From Defluviitaleaceae bacterium (GTDB lineage: Bacteria > Bacillota > Clostridia > Lachnospirales > WQUN01): a stretch of DNA of 32,144 bases. The number at the start of each line of letters is the position of its first letter. The stretch's first letter is position 1. Positions 1 through 9,124 of this stretch are shown in pieces. A model generated the notes under the pieces. It was not told the DNA's origin. It was given only the letters and a program-made list of their open reading frames with translations, and searched no databases. The stretch covers positions 1-32,144 of the forward strand of contig WQSG01000034.1 of the NCBI GenBank assembly GCA_009788055.1. The letters run 5' to 3'. The position numbers were made by a program, and so were the translations under genes.

Positions 1-60
1 GGTTCGGGGGGAGAACCTTTTTTTTCTTGAAAAAAAGGTTCTCCCCCCGAGGTTTTGTTG
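1..60. repeat. Window-edge hairpin, end of dispersed gene-end element
   Basis: A perfect 20-bp stem pairs bases 5-24 with 30-49 around a 5-base loop. The flanking GGTTCGGGG...CCCCGAGGTTTT resembles the outer end of the elements at 6801, 19041 and 27108. It lies just after the hydA stop codon, so it probably acts as a terminator for the hydrogenase operon, although on the minus strand no clean T-run follows the stem. The first 18 bases recur exactly at the end of the window (32127-32144). Confidence 0.7.
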
Positions 61-82
61 CCTATGAAATTTCCCTTATCCC

Positions 83-1825
83 TTACAGCGGATACGATTC
101 CTTTGCTTCGTATTTTGTGTGAAGCAAGTCGTGAGCCTTGTGGCTGTTTGGTTTTTGGAGGTAGTCGTCGTAGAGTTTTTTGATTTGGGTGTTTTTGTGG
201 GATTTGCGAACTTTCAGCGCGCTGTCTTCTTCGTAGAGGGCGGCGGCGCGGGCTTCGCGAACGTCTGTTGTGGCGCGGGTTTCGGCAGAAATGCGGGGCT
301 GTCCGCCGCCGTTTACGCAACCGCCGCTGCAAGCCATTACTTCAATAAAGTCGTATTTGGCTTCGCCTGTTTTTATTTTGTCCAGAAGTTTTGCGGCGTT
401 TGCCGTGCCATGAACAACTGCGGCTTTTATTTTTGTGCCGGCAAAATCAACCTCGGCTTCTTTTATTCCTTCAAGGCCGCGAACGGCTTTGTATTCCACT
501 TCGGCAACATCGCTGTTGGAAATTACGTCTGCGGCTGTGCGAAGTGCGGCTTCCATTACGCCGCCTGTCGCGCCGAAAATTACGCCGCCGCCGCTGTATT
601 CGCCCAACAAGTCTTGGTCAAAAGTGCTGTCGGGAAGCGCGGTAAATTTCACGCCCGCTTGTTTCAGCATTTTTGCAAGTTCGCGGGTGGTAAGCACCGC
701 GTCAACATCTTTGAGGCCGTTTGTGGCAAGCTCTGCGCGTTCCGCTTCAGACTTTTTGGACGTACAGGGCATAACCGCAACGGAGAATATTTTTTTCGCG
801 TCAATGTTGGCTTTTTCGGCATAGTAGGATTTCAAAATCGCGCCGAACATGGACATCGGGGACTTGCATGAAGAAAGGTTCGGCAAAAATTCGGGGTAGT
901 TAAATTCGCAGAATCTAACCCATCCGGGAGAGCAAGATGTCATCATGGGCAACTTGCCGCCGTTTTTCATGCGGTCGATAAGTTCGTTTGCTTCTTCCAT
1001 AATGGTAAGGTCTGCGGCAAAATTTGTATCAAAAACTTTGGCGAAACCAAGACGCTTCAACGCCGTTACCATTTTGCCCGTAACGCGTGTGCCAACCGCC
1101 ATTCCAAATTCTTCGCCAAGGGCGGCACGAACTGCGGGCGCGGCTTGCACTACAACGTGAAGGTCGGGGTTTTCCAACGCCGCCCACACTTTGTCAATGT
1201 CTTCTTTTTCGCGCAACGCCGCCGTTGGGCAAACATTTACGCACTGTCCGCAGTAGATACAAGGTACTTCGTTCATGCCCTTGTTAAGGTGCGGAGATAC
1301 TTTTGTGCTTATGCCCCTGTCGGTGAAATCCAAAATGGACGCGCCTTGCTGTTTTTTACACACGTTTACGCAACGTCCGCAAAGTACGCACTTGCTTTGG
1401 TCGCGCACAATCGACGGGGAAGATGTATCCACAATGCCAAAATCGTTCGCGCCTTCAAAAGGCACTTCTCTGATGCCCATTTCATTTGCGATTACTTGCA
1501 ATTCGCAATTTCCGTTAGCGGAACAGGTTAGACAATCCCTGTTGTGGCTGGACAAAATCAGCTCAACCGTTGCCCTCCGTGCAGCTCTAACTTTCTTGCT
1601 TGTGGTGCTTACAACCATTCCGTCAAACACAGGCATTACACAAGCCGCCGCCAAACTTCTCGCGCCCTGCACCTCTACCTGACAAACACGACAAGCACCA
1701 ATTTCATTCGCTTCCTTTAGATAACACAGCGTCGGGATATCAATACCGCCCTTACGCGCCGCGTCCAAAATTGTGCTTCCAGCTTCAACTTCAACAACTA
1801 TATTATCAATTGTTACCTTAGCCAT
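83..1825 (-). CDS. hydA: [FeFe]-hydrogenase catalytic subunit HydA
   Basis: A 580-residue [FeFe]-hydrogenase that makes or oxidises H2 at the H-cluster in the cytoplasm. Domain order: N-terminal plant-type [2Fe-2S] domain (about 1-78, CRVCQVEV), His/Cys-ligated [4Fe-4S] segment (HNRDCLTC near 94), two [4Fe-4S] ferredoxin motifs (CVLCGRC and CIYCGQC, about 145-205), then the H-cluster domain with TSCSPGW (about 298), MPCTSKK (about 352) and MACSGGC (about 497), and a small-subunit-like tail. All H-cluster cysteines are present. It is the last gene of hydC-hydB-hydA, 18 bp after hydB, with a GGGAG ribosome site. The operon partners point to the trimeric NAD- and ferredoxin-linked bifurcating enzyme. 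The direction of flow in vivo cannot be read from sequence. Confidence 0.96.
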   Translation of the reverse strand: MAKVTIDNIVVEVEAGSTILDAARKGGIDIPTLCYLKEANEIGACRVCQVEVQGARSLAAACVMPVFDGMVVSTTSKKVRAARRATVELILSSHNRDCLTCSANGNCELQVIANEMGIREVPFEGANDFGIVDTSSPSIVRDQSKCVLCGRCVNVCKKQQGASILDFTDRGISTKVSPHLNKGMNEVPCIYCGQCVNVCPTAALREKEDIDKVWAALENPDLHVVVQAAPAVRAALGEEFGMAVGTRVTGKMVTALKRLGFAKVFDTNFAADLTIMEEANELIDRMKNGGKLPMMTSCSPGWVRFCEFNYPEFLPNLSSCKSPMSMFGAILKSYYAEKANIDAKKIFSVAVMPCTSKKSEAERAELATNGLKDVDAVLTTRELAKMLKQAGVKFTALPDSTFDQDLLGEYSGGGVIFGATGGVMEAALRTAADVISNSDVAEVEYKAVRGLEGIKEAEVDFAGTKIKAAVVHGTANAAKLLDKIKTGEAKYDFIEVMACSGGCVNGGGQPRISAETRATTDVREARAAALYEEDSALKVRKSHKNTQIKKLYDDYLQKPNSHKAHDLLHTKYEAKESYPL

Positions 1826-1843
1826 TTACAAAACTCCCTTCAA

Positions 1844-3709
1844 TTATTTTTTCACGATAGATTTAAACGGACACTTCGGAATACACGCGCCGCATTTTAC
1901 GCACTTTTCTTGGTCGATAACATGAAGCTCTTTGCGTTCGCCGATGATAGCATCAACGGGGCAAGCTTTTTTACAAAGGGTACAGCCCTTACAAGAGTCT
2001 TCGATGAAAAATTCGAGGAGTTCTGTGCAAGCCCCTGCGGGACATTTTTTGTCCTTAACATGGGCGATATATTCATCGCGGAAATAGCGAAGGGTGGACA
2101 GAACGGGGTTTGGAGCCGTCTGCCCCAATCCGCACAAGGATGACGCTTTGATGTTGTTTGCCAAAACTTCGAGGCGTTCAAGGTCTTCCATTTCGCCCTT
2201 GCCTTCGGTAATGCGAATGAGGGTTTCAAGCATACGCTTTGTACCAACACGGCATGGCGGGCATTTTCCGCAGGATTCGTCAACGGTAAATTCTAGGAAG
2301 AAACGTGCAATGTCAACCATGCAGTTGTCTTCGTCCATTACAACAAGCCCGCCGGAGCCCATCATCGCACCGAGTTCAAGCAAGCTGTCGTAGTCGATTG
2401 GCGCGTCAAGCTGGTCTTTGGTTAAGCAGCCGCCTGAAGGCCCGCCGATTTGCACCGCCTTAAATTCTTTTCCGTTGGGAATGCCGCCGCCGATTTCGTA
2501 AACGATATCGCGGATGGTTGTACCCATTGGAACTTCGATAAGCCCTGCGTTTTCAACTTTTCCGCCCAGTGCGAAAACTTTTGTACCGTTAGATTTTTCC
2601 GTTCCCATAGCGTTAAGCCAAGCCGCGCCGTTGAGAATAATTTGCGGGATGTTTGCGAAAGTTTCTACGTTGTTGATAATTGTAGGTTTGCCCCAAAGCC
2701 CCTTTACTGCGGGGAATGGCGGGCGTGGGTTTGGCATACCGCGCTTGCCCTCGATAGAGTTAAGCAGTGCGGTTTCTTCGCCGCAAACGAACGCGCCTGC
2801 GCCAAGGCGAATTTCAAGGTCGAACGCGAAATCCGTATCAAATATTTTTTCGCCCAACAAACCAAAATCTTTTGCTTGGTCAATTGCCAATTGCAAGCGG
2901 TTTACCGCAATGGGGTATTCCGCACGAACATACACAAAGCCCTTGTTAGCACCGATTGCATAGCCCGCAATTGCCATTGCTTCAATAATAGAGTGGGGGT
3001 CGCCCTCCAAAATAGACCTGTCCATGAACGCGCCCGGGTCGCCTTCGTCCGCGTTACATACAACATATTTTTGCGCGTTCTCGGTTTTGAAGCAGAATTC
3101 CCACTTCATACCTGTGGAGAAACCGCCGCCGCCGCGCCCGCGCAAACCTGAATCTTTGATTTCTTTTATAACATCTTCGCGCTTCATGCCAAGCACTTTG
3201 TTTAACGCCTGATACCCGTCGAACGCAATGTATTCCGTAATATTTTCAGGGTTTACCAAACCGCAAAGACGCAGAGCAACACGCTTCTGGATTTTATAGA
3301 AAGGCACATCATTGAACGGCGTGATAGAGCCGTCTGCATTAACAGCCTCGGGCAGAAGCAAATCTTTAACAGGCGCGCCGCCCAAAAGATGCTCTTGCAC
3401 AATTTTTGGTATATCTTCTAATTTAACACGGCTGTAGAAAGAGCCTTCGGGGTAGATAATTACAATCGGCCCCACTTGGCAATAGCCGAAACAGCCTGTG
3501 CGTACGATTTCTACGCTGTCTGCAAGATTATTCTTTTTAACTTCGTCCGCGAAAATCCCCTCAATTTTTGCGGCGTCGGCGGATAAACAGCCTGTTCCTT
3601 CGCAAATAAGAACGTGGCGTTTATTGTCTCCCGCCTGTTTTCCGAGCCTTAGCTCAAGGTTTTTCATTGTTATTTGTTTTGTGTTATTCAACTTTTCCAG
3701 TGCTGTCAA
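1844..3709 (-). CDS. hydB: Bifurcating hydrogenase subunit HydB (NuoF-like, FMN/NADH site)
   Basis: A 621-residue NuoF-like subunit, close to the family's usual length of about 600-630. An N-terminal thioredoxin-like [2Fe-2S] domain (CEGTGC, then CFGYC) precedes the FMN/NAD(H) domain (GLRGRGGGGFSTG and NADEGDPGAFMDRS), an SLBB segment, a [4Fe-4S] motif (CGKCPPCRVG) and a C-terminal two-cluster ferredoxin domain (CKGCTLCKKAC, CVKCGACIPKC). It exchanges electrons with NAD(H) and passes them toward HydA. The chosen start is TTG at 3709, because AAGGGGAG sits about 7 bases upstream and runs across the hydC stop. An ATG at 3667 is the alternative. The spacing to hydC implies translational coupling. 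Confidence 0.95.
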   Translation of the reverse strand: MTALEKLNNTKQITMKNLELRLGKQAGDNKRHVLICEGTGCLSADAAKIEGIFADEVKKNNLADSVEIVRTGCFGYCQVGPIVIIYPEGSFYSRVKLEDIPKIVQEHLLGGAPVKDLLLPEAVNADGSITPFNDVPFYKIQKRVALRLCGLVNPENITEYIAFDGYQALNKVLGMKREDVIKEIKDSGLRGRGGGGFSTGMKWEFCFKTENAQKYVVCNADEGDPGAFMDRSILEGDPHSIIEAMAIAGYAIGANKGFVYVRAEYPIAVNRLQLAIDQAKDFGLLGEKIFDTDFAFDLEIRLGAGAFVCGEETALLNSIEGKRGMPNPRPPFPAVKGLWGKPTIINNVETFANIPQIILNGAAWLNAMGTEKSNGTKVFALGGKVENAGLIEVPMGTTIRDIVYEIGGGIPNGKEFKAVQIGGPSGGCLTKDQLDAPIDYDSLLELGAMMGSGGLVVMDEDNCMVDIARFFLEFTVDESCGKCPPCRVGTKRMLETLIRITEGKGEMEDLERLEVLANNIKASSLCGLGQTAPNPVLSTLRYFRDEYIAHVKDKKCPAGACTELLEFFIEDSCKGCTLCKKACPVDAIIGERKELHVIDQEKCVKCGACIPKCPFKSIVKK

Positions 3710-3721
3710 GATAATCTCCCC

Positions 3722-4219
3722 TTAATATTTAGAAATAATATCTTTCATTTCGCCGCCTTTAACGGTTAGACGGCCATAAACGTCATCACCTTTTTCGCGG
3801 TTGTTCACGATTACAACGGGCGCAAGACCGCAAGCACCTACGCAACGTGTTGCCATAAGTGTGAATTTGTAATCAGGTGTGGTTTCGCTGGGCCCAATTC
3901 CGATTTCCGCAGTAACTTCGTCAACCAGTTTTTGCGCGTCTTTAACGTAACACGCCGTACCCATGCAAACGCTGATGATATAGTCGCCCTTCGGCTCGAT
4001 AGAAAACTGGTGATAGAACGTAATTACACCATAGATTTCCGCCATGGGAATGTTAAGTTCCTTAGAGATTATTTTTTGAACCTCCACAGGAATGCACCCA
4101 AAAATTTTCTGCGACTCGTTCAATACAGGCATAAGACCGCCTTGCCTGTTTTTGTTAGCCGCCAAGCAAGCATCAAGCTTTTTCATACGTTCCGGTGTTA
4201 CTACTTCTTTCTTCGCCAT
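3722..4219 (-). CDS. hydC: Bifurcating hydrogenase subunit HydC (NuoE-like)
   Basis: A 165-residue NuoE-like subunit carrying one thioredoxin-fold [2Fe-2S] cluster. The four cysteine ligands are visible as CMGTAC and CVGAC, and a helical N-terminal domain precedes them. It is the first gene of hydC-hydB-hydA, the order also known from Thermotoga maritima. The reading frame is open up to 4279, but ATG at 4219 is preferred because an AAGGGG ribosome site lies just upstream and the family N-terminus starts here. HydC docks to HydB and relays electrons in the trimer. Confidence 0.93.
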   Translation of the reverse strand: MAKKEVVTPERMKKLDACLAANKNRQGGLMPVLNESQKIFGCIPVEVQKIISKELNIPMAEIYGVITFYHQFSIEPKGDYIISVCMGTACYVKDAQKLVDEVTAEIGIGPSETTPDYKFTLMATRCVGACGLAPVVIVNNREKGDDVYGRLTVKGGEMKDIISKY

Positions 4220-4269
4220 GTATGTATTCCCCTTTTCTGCGCGTACGCGTAAATTTTTTTGTTGCGCAT

Positions 4270-4278
4270 ATTGTAACA
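4270..4278 (-). promoter_or_regulatory. Candidate extended -10 promoter of hydCBA
   Basis: Read on the minus strand this is TGTTACAAT, an extended -10 (TGn followed by TACAAT). It sits about 50 bases before the hydC ATG, and no convincing -35 box is seen. It lies just after the terminator of the upstream diguanylate cyclase gene, so the hydrogenase operon probably starts here. Confidence 0.4.
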
Positions 4279-4287
4279 TTGCTTGGC

Positions 4288-4328
4288 AAAAAAATAAAGG
4301 AAATATTCTTGGGAAAAATATTTCCTTT
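4288..4328 (-). terminator. Intrinsic terminator after the diguanylate cyclase gene
   Basis: A perfect 12-bp stem pairs 4296-4307 with 4317-4328 around a 9-base loop. On the minus strand it is followed by TATTTTTTT. It separates the GGDEF gene from hydC, which runs in the same direction. Confidence 0.75.
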
Positions 4329-4338
4329 ACAAATTTTT

Positions 4339-5700
4339 TTACCCGGTGAATATTACCTGATTGCGACCGCCTTCTTTTGCGTTGTACAGCGCGTCGTCGG
4401 CTTGTTTGATGGCCTTTTCTATGCTGTCGGAAGAGTATGGCGCAACGCCCATGCTTACGGTAACGGGCAAGGTGCAGTCTATGGCATCGAAGGGCGTATC
4501 TTGGATGATGGCGCGAATGCGCTCTGCCACGCCTTCCGCCATATCTCTTGAGAGATTGGGCAGGTAAATGATAAACTCTTCGCCGCCGTAACGGGCAAGA
4601 ATATCATGGGGGCGCAGGGCATTTTGCATTCGGGTTGCCAGTTCCACCAGCACCTTGTCGCCCACCAAATGCCCGTGGGTATCGTTTACCTTTTTAAAAT
4701 GGTCTGCGTCCACGATTGCTATATATGCAGTTTCGTTGTTGCGCCGCGCCCTTGCACTATCTTTTTGCGCCAGTTCTATAAAACTGCGCCGGTTGTAAAT
4801 CCCCGTAAGCGGGTCGGTTTTTGCAAGGCGGTCAAGCTCTGCCTTGGTTTGCTTCAGGCGGTAATTGTTCTGCGCGATAAACAGCACCAGCGCGCTAATG
4901 AACAAGCCCGAAAATATCAGCGCGATAATTTCAATATCCGTGTACCAAGTGTAAATCGCCTTTAGCCGCAAGTACCATTCCGCATTCATAAACCGAATGG
5001 GCTTTTCTATATAACTGCTGTAATAATCTGCGTAGTCCATGTTGTGGCTAAGGGTTTGCCGCTCGCCCGTGTATGGGTCGAAACGCCACAGCAAGTATTC
5101 GTAACCCTGCGTGCGCAAGCGGTCCAGTTCCGCATTGGCAAGGGCGTTTGGAAAGTGAAGCGACACCGCCACAAGCCCCCAGAAATCTTCCCGCGCTAAA
5201 TCCATATACGTGGGCAAAATTCCTTTTAAAACAAGATGCCCGTATGGCGACATAAACGGCCCGGACATCACAAGTTCTCCCGTTTCATACGCCATACGCG
5301 CCTCGCGGTAGCCGTAATGCTCTTCGGAAAAAAGATTCATGCCTATCAAATACGAAACATCGTCGTAAGCGGAATACGCCTTGGAAACCTTCCCGTTTGG
5401 CGCAATTAATATATTCGTGATAACAGGATGGTCTACGATAATCGGCGCGACCGTTTCAAAGCCTACAATATCGCCATCGCCGTAGTACACCAGCGCGGAA
5501 AGCACTTCTGTTTTGAAAAAGAAACGGCTAAGCGTGTCGTCTATCCGCATCCCCTTTTCCGCCAGAAAATTCTCCGTATATAATCTTTCGTATTCAGACC
5601 GCGTAACAACCACCGCGATTACCATAAAAGTACAAAGAATTAAGGACAATACACACAAAATTATCGCCTTAACCGAAAAGCCGTAAAATGTTTTGTTCAT
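4339..5700 (-). CDS. Membrane-bound diguanylate cyclase (GGDEF)
   Basis: A 453-residue c-di-GMP synthase. A transmembrane helix (about 9-30) is followed by an extracellular sensory region of about 215 residues (probably Cache-like, ligand unknown), a second membrane helix (about 255-278), a short helical linker and a C-terminal GGDEF domain. The catalytic motif is intact as GGEEF (about 370-374). An RxxD inhibitory site (RPHD) lies five residues before it, so product feedback is expected. No EAL or HD-GYP domain is attached. ATG at 5700 follows a GAGGGGGG ribosome site, and there is a promoter at 5731-5760. It is transcribed separately from hydCBA, so a functional link to hydrogenase is not implied. 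Confidence 0.93.
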   Translation of the reverse strand: MNKTFYGFSVKAIILCVLSLILCTFMVIAVVVTRSEYERLYTENFLAEKGMRIDDTLSRFFFKTEVLSALVYYGDGDIVGFETVAPIIVDHPVITNILIAPNGKVSKAYSAYDDVSYLIGMNLFSEEHYGYREARMAYETGELVMSGPFMSPYGHLVLKGILPTYMDLAREDFWGLVAVSLHFPNALANAELDRLRTQGYEYLLWRFDPYTGERQTLSHNMDYADYYSSYIEKPIRFMNAEWYLRLKAIYTWYTDIEIIALIFSGLFISALVLFIAQNNYRLKQTKAELDRLAKTDPLTGIYNRRSFIELAQKDSARARRNNETAYIAIVDADHFKKVNDTHGHLVGDKVLVELATRMQNALRPHDILARYGGEEFIIYLPNLSRDMAEGVAERIRAIIQDTPFDAIDCTLPVTVSMGVAPYSSDSIEKAIKQADDALYNAKEGGRNQVIFTG

Positions 5701-5730
5701 AGTGATAATTCCCCCCTCATCGTTTGATAG

Positions 5731-5760
5731 ATACTATGCAGTAATGCGATAAAATGTCAA
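5731..5760 (-). promoter_or_regulatory. Sigma-A type promoter of the diguanylate cyclase gene
   Basis: On the minus strand: a perfect -35 TTGACA (5755-5760), an 18-base spacer and -10 TAGTAT (5731-5736). It lies about 30 bases before the ATG at 5700, between divergent genes. Confidence 0.6.
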
Positions 5761-5811
5761 CCGTTTTCTTTTAATATATGTTAGACTGTGGATAAAAAGA
5801 GGTGCTATAAA

Positions 5812-6798
5812 ATGAAAAAATATTTACTGGGCGTAGACGGCGGCAACACAAAAACCGACTACTTAATATACACAACAGAAGGAAAATATGTAGACCTATT
5901 GCGAACAGGAACGTGCAGCCACGAAAATTTCCCCGACGGCTTTGACGGAATGGAACGTGTAATGCGCGAGCAACTGGACAAAATCCTCTCGCGCAACAAC
6001 ATAGATGTGACAGATATAGCGGCGGGCGGATTCGGTCTTGCGGGCGCAGACTTCCCGTGGCAAATTGAAGAGCTGGAAAAACGCGTTGCGGCAATCGGTT
6101 TTAGCCGCTTTGGCGTAGCAAACGACGGCATTTTGGGAATAAAAGCGGCTTGCGAAGGCGGCGTTGGTTTATGCGCGGTAAACGGAACAGGCACAGTTGT
6201 AATAGGCGCGGACGAAAAAGGCGAAACCATGCAGGTAGGCGGCGTTGGCGCACTAAGCGGCGACAGTGCAGGAGGAAGTTACATCCGCGACAGAATAGTT
6301 GCCGCCCTCTACGACTTCCACTACCGTTGCGGCCCTGATTCTTCCATGTTCCCCGAGGTGCTGAAAATCCTTGGCGCACAACCCGCAGACCTACGCGCCG
6401 TAATAGGCAACTACGAACTACTCCACCGCAACATGACCGCCATAATAAAAGCCGCCGCAACCGCCGCCGAAAACAGCGACAGCACCGCTTGCAAAATCTT
6501 CGACCACATTGGCGAATCCATCGGAAAATCCGCCGCGGGTTGCATCCGCAAACTCTCATTCTCCTCCTCGCGCCCAATCGAAATTGTCCAAGTAGGAAGC
6601 ATTTGGTTCAAAATCCCCTATCCCGGCATGAACGACACCTTCCTAAAAACCACCCAATCCCTAAGCGGAAAAACCTGCCGCATCGTAAAACTCAATGCCC
6701 CTGCCGCCGCAGGCGGCATCCTTTGGGCAAAAGAACTCGCCCACAACGCCCCACCGCCAAGGTCCTTCCGCGACGGCGTGCTGAAGTTGGTTATATAG
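5812..6798 (+). CDS. BadF/BadG/BcrA-type sugar kinase, N-acetylglucosamine kinase-like
   Basis: A 328-residue ASKHA-fold kinase of the BadF/BadG/BcrA/BcrD ATPase family, whose single-domain members of this size are mostly N-acetylglucosamine kinases. The phosphate-1 loop GVDGGNTKTD is at the N-terminus. GLAGAD and the glycine-rich GTGTVVIG follow, with a C-terminal ATP-binding half. The expected role is phosphorylation of salvaged amino sugar from cell-wall or chitin breakdown. An in-frame GTG exists at 5788, but AGAGGTG lies inside that extension and points to ATG at 5812. No transporter or nagA/nagB lies beside it, so the substrate is inferred. The stop codon directly abuts a dispersed gene-end element. 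Confidence 0.85.
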   Translation: MKKYLLGVDGGNTKTDYLIYTTEGKYVDLLRTGTCSHENFPDGFDGMERVMREQLDKILSRNNIDVTDIAAGGFGLAGADFPWQIEELEKRVAAIGFSRFGVANDGILGIKAACEGGVGLCAVNGTGTVVIGADEKGETMQVGGVGALSGDSAGGSYIRDRIVAALYDFHYRCGPDSSMFPEVLKILGAQPADLRAVIGNYELLHRNMTAIIKAAATAAENSDSTACKIFDHIGESIGKSAAGCIRKLSFSSSRPIEIVQVGSIWFKIPYPGMNDTFLKTTQSLSGKTCRIVKLNAPAAAGGILWAKELAHNAPPPRSFRDGVLKLVI

Positions 6799-6800
6799 TT

Positions 6801-6986
6801 AAGACCTTGGGGCGTTGCCCCAAACCCCATGAACTTTTTGAAAAAAGTTCAATCAAAAACTTTAACTCAAAAACCCGCATACGCGGGTTTTTGGGATTAA
6901 CGAGTTGATTATCGCTAGTCCATGTTAAAGTTTGGGTCAAGCCTTTTTAAAGGCTTGCGGGGTTCGGGGCAGAGCCACGAGGTTTT
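6801..6986. repeat. Dispersed multi-hairpin gene-end element, copy A
   Basis: About 186 bp filling the gap between the convergent sugar kinase and tRNA-Arg. Hairpins in order: TTGGGGC/GCCCCAA (6807-6823), a 9-bp GAACTTTTT stem (6831-6850), AAAAACCCGC/GCGGGTTTTT (6869-6892) and CAAGCCTTT/AAAGGCTTG (6938-6957), then GGGGTTCGGGGCAGAGCC. Copy B (reverse complement of 19041-19231) shares this order. The first 60 or so bases and the segment TTATCGCTAGTCCAT are almost identical between the two. The third hairpin is a good bidirectional terminator. Confidence 0.9.
6869..6892. terminator. Bidirectional intrinsic terminator inside element copy A
   Basis: A perfect 10-bp stem (five A-T pairs plus CCCGC/GCGGG) with a 4-base loop and T-runs on both strands. 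It lies between the sugar kinase and the opposing tRNA gene. Confidence 0.7.
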
Positions 6987-7006
6987 TCTTTTTGTTAAAA
7001 ATTTTC

Positions 7007-7079
7007 CGTGTCCGGCGCGAATCGAACGCGCGACCTTTCGCTCCGGAGGCGAACGCTCTATCCCCTGAGCTACGGACAC
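7007..7079 (-). tRNA. tRNA-Arg (anticodon CCG)
   Basis: A 73-nt cloverleaf on the minus strand. The acceptor stem is GTGTCCG/CGGACAC with discriminator G. The D arm is GCTC..GAGC, the anticodon stem is TTCGC/GCGAA with loop CTCCGGA giving anticodon CCG, and the T arm is GCGCG-TTCGATT-CGCGC. It reads CGG codons. CCA is not encoded, so it must be added by the nucleotidyltransferase. Confidence 0.96.
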
Positions 7080-7095
7080 TTGCGAAGCGTTGACA

Positions 7096-7124
7096 ATGGT
7101 ATCATTTAAGAGGGGTTCTGTCCA
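7096..7124 (-). promoter_or_regulatory. Promoter of tRNA-Arg
   Basis: On the minus strand: -35 TGGACA (7119-7124), a 17-base spacer, then -10 TACCAT (7096-7101) with an upstream TGA that makes it an extended -10. The tRNA 5' end lies 16 bases further on. Confidence 0.5.
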
Positions 7125-7208
7125 GCGGTAATGTTCAAAATTTATGCATATGAAAATTGGAATTGGAAATAATGTTGGTAAATGAAAATTAATGGAGGCT
7201 GATGTACC

Positions 7209-7721
7209 ATGGCAAAATGCAACGGCAACTATGCCCATTCGATAGTGAGACATGATTTCCAGTACGGGCATAGGTTTATGAATTATCATGAAGGAGAAGC
7301 GCAGTTTCTGCACGGACACTCCGGCTATGTCGAGATTGAAATAGGCGGCGAAGTAGACGAACGCACGGGCTATGCTTATCCGTGCAAAGAGGCACAGAAA
7401 TTAATTATTGAAATTGCGGACAACTTCCACCACGGCACACTTTTACAAGAAGGCGACCCGCTTATTGAGCATCTGCTAAAAGGCTACGAAGCGGCGGGCA
7501 TCCGCAACGGCGTAAAAGAAATAGATGCAGTCAAACCGAAGAAGCTTGACCATCCGCTTGTAAAATCTTACCCCGAGTGCCGTTTGTCTATCACCGCAAA
7601 AGTTTCCACCTGCGAAAATTTTTGCGAGATGTTTTATGAACTCTTGAAGGATAAGCTGAATATCAAAAAAATTACGTTTAGGTCATCGTCACTCAACGCC
7701 GCAACACGGTGCTACGAGTAG
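7209..7721 (+). CDS. QueD/PTPS-family protein lacking the usual catalytic cysteine
   Basis: A 170-residue member of the 6-pyruvoyl-tetrahydropterin synthase / 6-carboxy-tetrahydropterin synthase fold. The zinc site is recognisable from the early histidine in FQYGHRF and from LHGHSGYVEIEI (about 36-47). The C-terminal TCENFCEMFYELL matches the family's (P)TxENxA helix. In typical QueD a catalytic Cys lies four residues before HGH. Here that position is Ala, preceded by Glu, so canonical activity is doubtful. The middle part (about 50-120) is longer than in small QueDs. GGAGG lies about 10 bases before the ATG. Other queuosine genes are absent, and the rubredoxin follows 27 bp later. Confidence 0.75.
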   Translation: MAKCNGNYAHSIVRHDFQYGHRFMNYHEGEAQFLHGHSGYVEIEIGGEVDERTGYAYPCKEAQKLIIEIADNFHHGTLLQEGDPLIEHLLKGYEAAGIRNGVKEIDAVKPKKLDHPLVKSYPECRLSITAKVSTCENFCEMFYELLKDKLNIKKITFRSSSLNAATRCYE

Positions 7722-7748
7722 TTAAAAATCATGAAAGGCGGAGTATCT

Positions 7749-7907
7749 GTGAAATATAAATGCGATATATGCGGCTGGGTTTATGACGAAACCTCCGGCG
7801 CACCCGACCACGACATATCCCCCAACACGAAATGGACAGATTTGCCCGATGATTTTGTTTGCCCCCTGTGCGGGGCGGACAAAGACCAATTTTCTAAAGA
7901 AGAATAA
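7749..7907 (+). CDS. Rubredoxin
   Basis: A 52-residue rubredoxin, the usual size. One iron is held by two CxxC knuckles, CDICGWVYD near the N-terminus and CPLCGADKDQF near the C-terminus. It is a small cytoplasmic electron carrier, typical of anaerobes and often used in peroxide or oxygen detoxification. GTG at 7749 is the preferred start because AAGGCGGAG lies just upstream. ATG at 7731 is in frame but would put that site inside the gene. It lies 27 bp after the QueD-like gene and is probably co-transcribed. Confidence 0.93.
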   Translation: MKYKCDICGWVYDETSGAPDHDISPNTKWTDLPDDFVCPLCGADKDQFSKEE

Positions 7908-7935
7908 TACCAACTTGCCGCTTTTTATAGCAACA

Positions 7936-7981
7936 AAAAACAACACCTTTCTTGATGATATTGTCAAAAAGGTGTTGTTTT
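7936..7981. terminator. Bidirectional terminator between rubredoxin and GAPDH
   Basis: The stem AAAACAACACCTTT / AAAGGTGTTGTTTT (right arm 7968-7981) carries A and T runs at its base on both sides. It separates two convergent genes. Confidence 0.75.
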
Positions 7982-7996
7982 ATTTACAGCATTTTC

Positions 7997-9034
<1,038 letters not shown>

Positions 9035-9124
9035 TCATGCATTTTTAGTTTAACACAACGGGACAGGCAATAAAAGGGTTTTTTTACATAGTATACAGTA
9101 CAACCTAGCGAGGGGCGATTTATT

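Noticed and set aside
119-871. Long plus-strand ORF opposite hydA
   Set aside because: It is the antisense shadow of a well-supported hydrogenase gene and has no ribosome site or recognisable domain.
6801-6986. Insertion sequence or att site next to tRNA-Arg
   Set aside because: No transposase or integrase and no duplication of the tRNA 3' end are seen. The same element occurs away from tRNA genes.
7081-7208. Possible preQ1 riboswitch before the QueD-like gene
   Set aside because: AGAGGGGTTCTGTCC looks loosely similar to a preQ1-I aptamer, but the C-rich partner and the A-rich tail are missing, and part of it is the tRNA promoter.
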